Assembly (NCBI GenBank): GCA_036940085.1
Contig: JALLBK010001061.1
Span: 1-10,936, forward strand
Source of the DNA: Discostella pseudostelligera
Taxonomy: Eukaryota; Bacillariophyta; Thalassiosirophyceae; Thalassiosirales; Thalassiosiraceae
DNA: 10,936 nt
Direction of reading: 5' to 3'
The notes under the pieces are model-generated. The model was not told the DNA's origin and did not search any database. It saw only the letters and a list, made by a program, of their open reading frames with translations. A program made the translations under genes and the position numbers. Below are positions 6,899 through 10,936 of the stretch, piece by piece; position 1 is the stretch's first letter; each line of letters starts with the position of its first letter.

Positions 6899-7945
6899 AT
6901 GATGCGCTCGATGATGTTATTATCATCGTTATCCATTCCGCTCCTCAGCTTTACCACAGTCTCTGCGTTTGTCGACATTCACAATAATTTTGCAGCAAGA
7001 ACGCAAAATGCGGCGGCGGCGGATGCGTATGAATCGCTGCTCGCACTACACGTAACAACGAGGCGTGACGATACTCATGATTATGAATGCAATTCGTTAT
7101 CATCTGTCACCAAACAATCACGACGCGATTGGCTTAAATTGTCATCATCTTCATTCTCTTCTCTATTACTCCCAATTCTACTTTGTCAATCACAACCAAC
7201 ACCACAACCTGCTCTAGCTCTCGAGGAAGATTCACCAACAGTAACACCATCATCTAGCAAACCATCTACACCCCAAATACGAATTCCCACCGACGTCACC
7301 TCGGGCTCACTTCCTGATCTGCCACCCGAGGCCGTTCGCTCCTACTTGCAATACCGTTTCCCCCTCCAACTTGCTGCCGATTACTACATTTTCGATTTAC
7401 AAACCCAAGTCTCAAATGTCGACGAGTATGGAAACATCTCTGACTTACTCAACAGTCAAGGTGGCGGACGGGGTGGTCAAGGCGGCTCTTCTCGTCTCGA
7501 ACGTGACTTTGTAAATCCCATGCGCATCATTGGATTGTCCATGCCACCCGACGTTGCTGACAATTTACGATCCAATCAATTCCAATTCGAGTTGGCCATG
7601 TCGAAATTAAGGAAGGTAACGAGTGGTATACGACGTGATTTACCTGTGGAAATTGATGTTGCGGCGGTTGTGCCGAAGGCACAGGAGGCATGGAATGATG
7701 GACGGTTGGCTTTGAATTCGTATTTTGAGATATTGAATAGTGTTACGGGGTTAAAGGGGGAGATGGTATCGATACCACCCTCGGGACTGAATCAAGTCAA
7801 GGTAAGTTGCTTCATTGAACTACATGTGCTGTTTCCAAAGTGNGGTGGGCCCACCTTGTCGAATGCTTGGGGACAATTGATGGTATCGGGATATTTGCAA
7901 GATTCTTGTGGTGTAGAACCGTTGGAGGGGTACTTCTTTCAGTAG
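6899..7945 (+). CDS. Nucleus-encoded thylakoid-lumen protein precursor, function unknown
   Basis: The N-terminus has the layered targeting expected for a lumen protein in a secondary plastid. A signal peptide (1-23) ends V-S-A/F, an ASAF-type junction with Phe at 24. A Ser/Thr/Arg-containing transit region follows. A twin-arginine motif, S-R-R-D-W-L-K, sits at 74-80, then a Leu-rich stretch and an A-L-A cleavage site at 105-107. The mature part is helical, with L-P-P-E-A-V-R-S-Y-L-Q-Y-R and later A-L-N-S-Y-F-E-I-L-N. I do not recognise it; a PsbQ- or Psb31-like helical bundle is only a possibility. The frame ends in a protein-like tail (W-G-Q-L-M-V-S-G-Y-L-Q-D-S-C-G) and TAG at 7943. It crosses a splice-donor-like GTAAGT at 7802 and an ambiguous base at 7843, so residues around 302-315 are unreliable. 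A second in-frame ATG follows immediately. Confidence 0.75.
   Translation: MMRSMMLLSSLSIPLLSFTTVSAFVDIHNNFAARTQNAAAADAYESLLALHVTTRRDDTHDYECNSLSSVTKQSRRDWLKLSSSSFSSLLLPILLCQSQPTPQPALALEEDSPTVTPSSSKPSTPQIRIPTDVTSGSLPDLPPEAVRSYLQYRFPLQLAADYYIFDLQTQVSNVDEYGNISDLLNSQGGGRGGQGGSSRLERDFVNPMRIIGLSMPPDVADNLRSNQFQFELAMSKLRKVTSGIRRDLPVEIDVAAVVPKAQEAWNDGRLALNSYFEILNSVTGLKGEMVSIPPSGLNQVKVSCFIELHVLFPKXGGPTLSNAWGQLMVSGYLQDSCGVEPLEGYFFQ
7802..7840 (+). other. Possible intron or assembly-damaged stretch in the lumen gene
   Basis: AAG/GTAAGT at 7799-7807 is a perfect donor at phase 0, and CAAAG at 7840 is a possible acceptor. Removing these 39 bases keeps the frame. It is much shorter than the 78-82 nt introns next door, and the n at 7843 falls right after it, so sequence may be missing here. 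Confidence 0.4.
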
Positions 7946-8179
7946 GAAAGGGTGTGGAACAGTGTGCTGAACGTCCTGTATCTACAATATTGGCTGGAGA
8001 CTCTACAATCTTACCAGCAGTCGATGTTGAGATTATTCACACGATGGGATTGTAGAAGGGTTGATAGGAGATATTATTACTCACAACGGTCAATTAGCAT
8101 TAGGCAGCATTTGATCAATGAAAGAAATTATTGGATCGACAAGAGTTTGTCGCTTTAATAATAAGAATCAGTTAGGTTT

Positions 8180-10936
8180 CTAGAGACCGTCACCGCCAAC
8201 CGTTTGATTACCAGAAGGACAGTGACTTGTAATCAACCCGATGCCACGCCCTGCATCACCAACTGCACAATAAAACATGAGCCATCTCTCATTTCGAGAT
8301 TCCCAGACTAGTGATATCTTGTGAGCATAGTGCTTGTCAAGGCCAGAGGGATTTGCTCCGGCAGTGTACAGTGGCGTCGGATCACGTACCCAATGAAGCA
8401 AATCTTTCGAAAATGCTACCATGATGTGAGCACCGCCTTTGCCTACTCCGAAGTAGAACATAACCCAATGATCTTTATCCCAGAACACTTTTGCATCTGC
8501 TGCAAATTGTGTATCAAAACCGTCGCTGGCAAATGTGTCATCTTTGTGGGACACTGGAAGAACAGGATTGTCTGCATGACGAGTCCAATTGTGCAGATCG
8601 TTAGAAGTTGCGAGACCGATTTGTTCAATCCACTGCGGCATTTCTTTTGCATTGTAGAAATTGTAGTATGTCTCATTGTGACAAACTAGCCAAGGTTGAT
8701 AGATGCTATCCTTCTCCCAATCTTTCACCATGCCCGGACCGTAAATGGAAAGTATGCTTTCGCTCTTTTCACGTTCCCAAACCAATCCGTCAATGCTTGA
8801 GGCCAACCCTTGAAAGCCTGGATCAGGTTCGTAAGTATTCTTTGTCGCATAAGCCCCGTAGAGAGCATAAAACTTGCCATTCACTCGCTTCAGTACTCGA
8901 GGTGCATCGACATCATAACTCTCATATAAGTATGCTCCGAGTACTGCACCTCCGAAGTCAAACATACCCTGCTCTCCATATCCCATGGCAAGGCGAAAAT
9001 TACCCCATGATATCAAGTCAGTTGATTTGGCAATGAAACTTTGATATCCAACACCGTCAAATCCAATGAAACTCATGTAGAACAAGTCGTCTCCTGGAAG
9101 CTGATACACAGTTGGCACATCGATCATTTGAATTCCCTCGAAATCATGAATCGAGACGTCAGGTTTGATGACATGATCTGCATGATGCTGCCAGCCTCTA
9201 TACTTCATCGACCACTCATGGATATCTTGGGATGAGATGAGAGTTTCCCGAGAGAAGTTATGTTTACCACCAGTATACCTTCTGCTCATTAAAATCATAC
9301 AGCTGCCTTCAGGGACAATGACATGGAGATATTCAGTGTCCAATGTCACATCAATGACTCCGTATTTTGTCTGTATTGAAGCTGAAACCGAATAAGCGGT
9401 GCATTGAAGTGGGTTGCATAGCCACTCCTTCCATCCATCGGATAGTGGGCGAAGACCCAACAATACTTCAGGGTATAGAGCACACGGACCGGCTGCCCAC
9501 GCGTGGCCTGTCACGAATCACCATCCAGACTAAGCTCAAAATCATCATAAATGAAATGAGATGTAATCATGATGCAGCAAATACTCACATAAACTTCTTC
9601 CAAAACGTCGATTGTAGAACTCGGATACATCAGATAACGTCTCTTTTTCATTGAACGCTTCGAAGAATGTCGTTGCATTTGCATCCATCATTCCACCCCA
9701 GTAGGAGCGAATGCTATCTAACGCATGTATTCGTTCACCAAGAGCGCAAATCGCTATTACTTCTAGGTGTTTCATGTAAGGAGTTGCCACTGCTTGCAAC
9801 CCATCACCCATCAATGCTTTGCGTGTCCGATCACAGAGATTCCGACATCGACGAACGGTGCGCCACTTGTCATCGCTAGAATCTGGGTTGAACCAGTCTC
9901 CATGGCTGGCTCTATCATCGAGACGTTTATAAAGACCAGACACTGCAGATGGCAACGATGAATAAGGGACAACTCAGGAAACGAATTGTAGCAAATTGAG
10001 TGCGAGATGTTAAAACGTACCAACCCCCAGGATATGACAGTGTCGAGAAAAGCCTAGTTGTACATCATCCATCTGAAGGTAGGATTTCTCTACTCTTGAT
10101 TGTCTTTCACTCAGCATTGCAATGAATTCACTCATGCGTCGATATTGCCCACTTTCTCCCATCCGATCAACTACCTTTCGAGCTAGCGCTATCGCACAGT
10201 TGAGTGCATACCACCACAAAATCTGCACAGAAATTGATTTCTCGGCATGATCTCCCGTCCAATCGATGAACAAGCAGTCATCGTCATTAAGAATGAAGCT
10301 ACCCGTCTCTTCATCACTGCAAGACATGAGAAGATATCTTAATCTGTGTTCAATCAATCTCCATTCCTGGTGAAGAAAAGATTGGTCGCCAAAGTATCTC
10401 TGATATTGCCAGTGGCAAATGAAATACCAGAGAGAGTAGTCAACAATACCGTTGACATGGCTAGTGGCTAGTGCGGATGAATCCGGTGCCTCAAATTTGC
10501 TTCTACACGGTGATGTAAGACTGTCCATCCCGCAGCGACCTAATACTGCTAGAGTCCAACGAATACATTCCTCATCCCGAAACGTGTAAGCATTGGTCAT
10601 GAGACTTACGGCCAGATCTCCCATCCATGGTAAACGATCACGTTTGATACCTGTAATCATAAATGTCCTACTGTCAGCTGAGTTTTTCATGAAAACAAGT
10701 AATGGAGCAATCGGTATTATGTTCATGCTTACCATCGATGATGAAGTTATTATGTATGCAGAGCTGTAGGGTGTAAGCAGCGGTTTGCCATATTCTCGTT
10801 TCGACATTGGGATTCTTTGATTTCACTCCGCTCGAATCGTCGCATGAGAATGAACCACGCTGATACAAAAAGGGCGAATGGACCTGACAAGTAACGTTGA
10901 TGTTCAAATGATCAGAGTCGGGAATGATGATTCGGA
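8180..10936 (-). CDS. GH78-type alpha-L-rhamnosidase fused to five-bladed beta-propeller glycosidase domain, 5' end outside window
   Basis: Four exons (10936-10733, 10650-10021, 9942-9589, 9507-8180) join into 837 residues in one frame; the 5' part lies beyond the right edge. Residues 1-395 are the six-hairpin catalytic domain of bacterial-type rhamnosidases, with I-D-G-I-K-R-D-R-L-P-W-M-G-D at 66-79, A-T-P-Y-M at 330-334 and W-G-G-M-M-D-A-N-A-T-T-F-F-E at 359-372. Residues 396-470 (C-H-A-W-A-A-G-P, then L-L-G-L-R-P-L) are the C-terminal beta-sandwich. From about 473 five repeated blades follow, each with a W/Y-rich strand and an A-T/F-S-x-D-L-x-x-W-like turn, as in the GH32/GH43/GH130 superfamily. 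It probably trims rhamnose-containing polysaccharide; the second substrate is unknown. Location is unknown because the N-terminus is missing. All three junctions restore conserved family motifs. Confidence 0.85.
9508..9588 (-). other. Intron 3 of the rhamnosidase-propeller gene (81 nt)
   Basis: The donor is T/GTGAGT at 9588 and the acceptor CAG at 9510-9508. Splicing is phase 1 and rebuilds a Cys codon, joining R-R-F-G-R-S-L-C to H-A-W-A-A-G-P, the typical rhamnosidase order. Unspliced, the upstream frame runs about 15 codons into unrelated residues and then stops. Confidence 0.88.
9943..10020 (-). other. Intron 2 of the rhamnosidase-propeller gene (78 nt)
   Basis: The donor is G/GTACGT at 10020 and the acceptor CTGCAG at 9948-9943. 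Splicing is phase 1 and makes a Val codon, joining S-R-H-C-H-I-L-G-V to V-S-G-L-Y-K-R, consistent with family sequences of the H-x-H-I-L-x-V-x-S-G-L kind. The upstream exon otherwise reaches a stop within five codons. Confidence 0.85.
10651..10732 (-). other. Intron 1 in the window of the rhamnosidase-propeller gene (82 nt)
   Basis: The donor is G/GTAAGC at 10732 and the acceptor ATTACAG at 10657-10651. Splicing is phase 1 and makes a Gly codon that joins N-N-F-I-I-D-G to I-K-R-D-R-L-P-W-M-G-D, one of the best conserved motifs of this rhamnosidase group. Confidence 0.9.

Noticed and set aside
7946..8179. Small gene between the lumen gene and the rhamnosidase gene
   Set aside because: Only short overlapping frames with no protein-like features; the two genes converge here, so 3' UTRs are the simplest reading.
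8321..9036. Plus-strand ORFs of 122 and 142 codons
   Set aside because: They are antisense to the clearly conserved propeller blades.

Overview
The window looks like nuclear DNA of a centric-type diatom or close stramenopile relative. It has gene-dense protein-coding DNA, short spliceosomal introns (78-82 nt with GT..AG borders), a plastid precursor with an ASAF-like signal-peptide junction, proteins rich in Asn/Asp/Thr/Ser runs, and a leucine-rich-repeat protein of a type I associate with diatom genomes. The organism is inferred; no marker gene is present. One ambiguous base (n at 7843) shows this is draft sequence.

Layout from left to right. (1) 1-1356 (+) is the 3' part of an unrecognised acidic/basic low-complexity protein running in from the left edge. 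(2) 1357-1772 is the promoter region of the next gene, with three GGCGGGA/CCCGCCAAA (E2F-like) sites and a CACGTG box. (3) 1773-4340 (+) is the U4/U6 snRNP splicing factor Prp3, complete and apparently intronless. (4) 4542-6378 (-) is a leucine-rich-repeat gene whose reading frame is broken twice, both times in the -1 direction. (5) 6379-6898 is a divergent promoter with five E2F-like sites. (6) 6899 to about 7945 (+) is a nucleus-encoded thylakoid-lumen precursor with a three-step targeting sequence and a damaged or mis-assembled 3' end. (7) 8180-10936 (-) is the 3' part of a four-exon gene joining a GH78-type alpha-L-rhamnosidase to a five-bladed beta-propeller glycosidase module. It runs off the right edge.

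The genes do not form a pathway: splicing, LRR, photosynthetic lumen and carbohydrate hydrolysis are unrelated roles. What links three of them is promoter design. Prp3, the LRR gene and the lumen gene each have a CCCGCCAAA/GGCGGGAA element about 105-125 bp upstream of the ATG. The most useful results are the reconstructed rhamnosidase-propeller fusion with its three phase-1 introns, the two frame breaks in the LRR gene, and the shared promoter element. I found no RNA genes, CRISPR arrays, transposons or viral genes.
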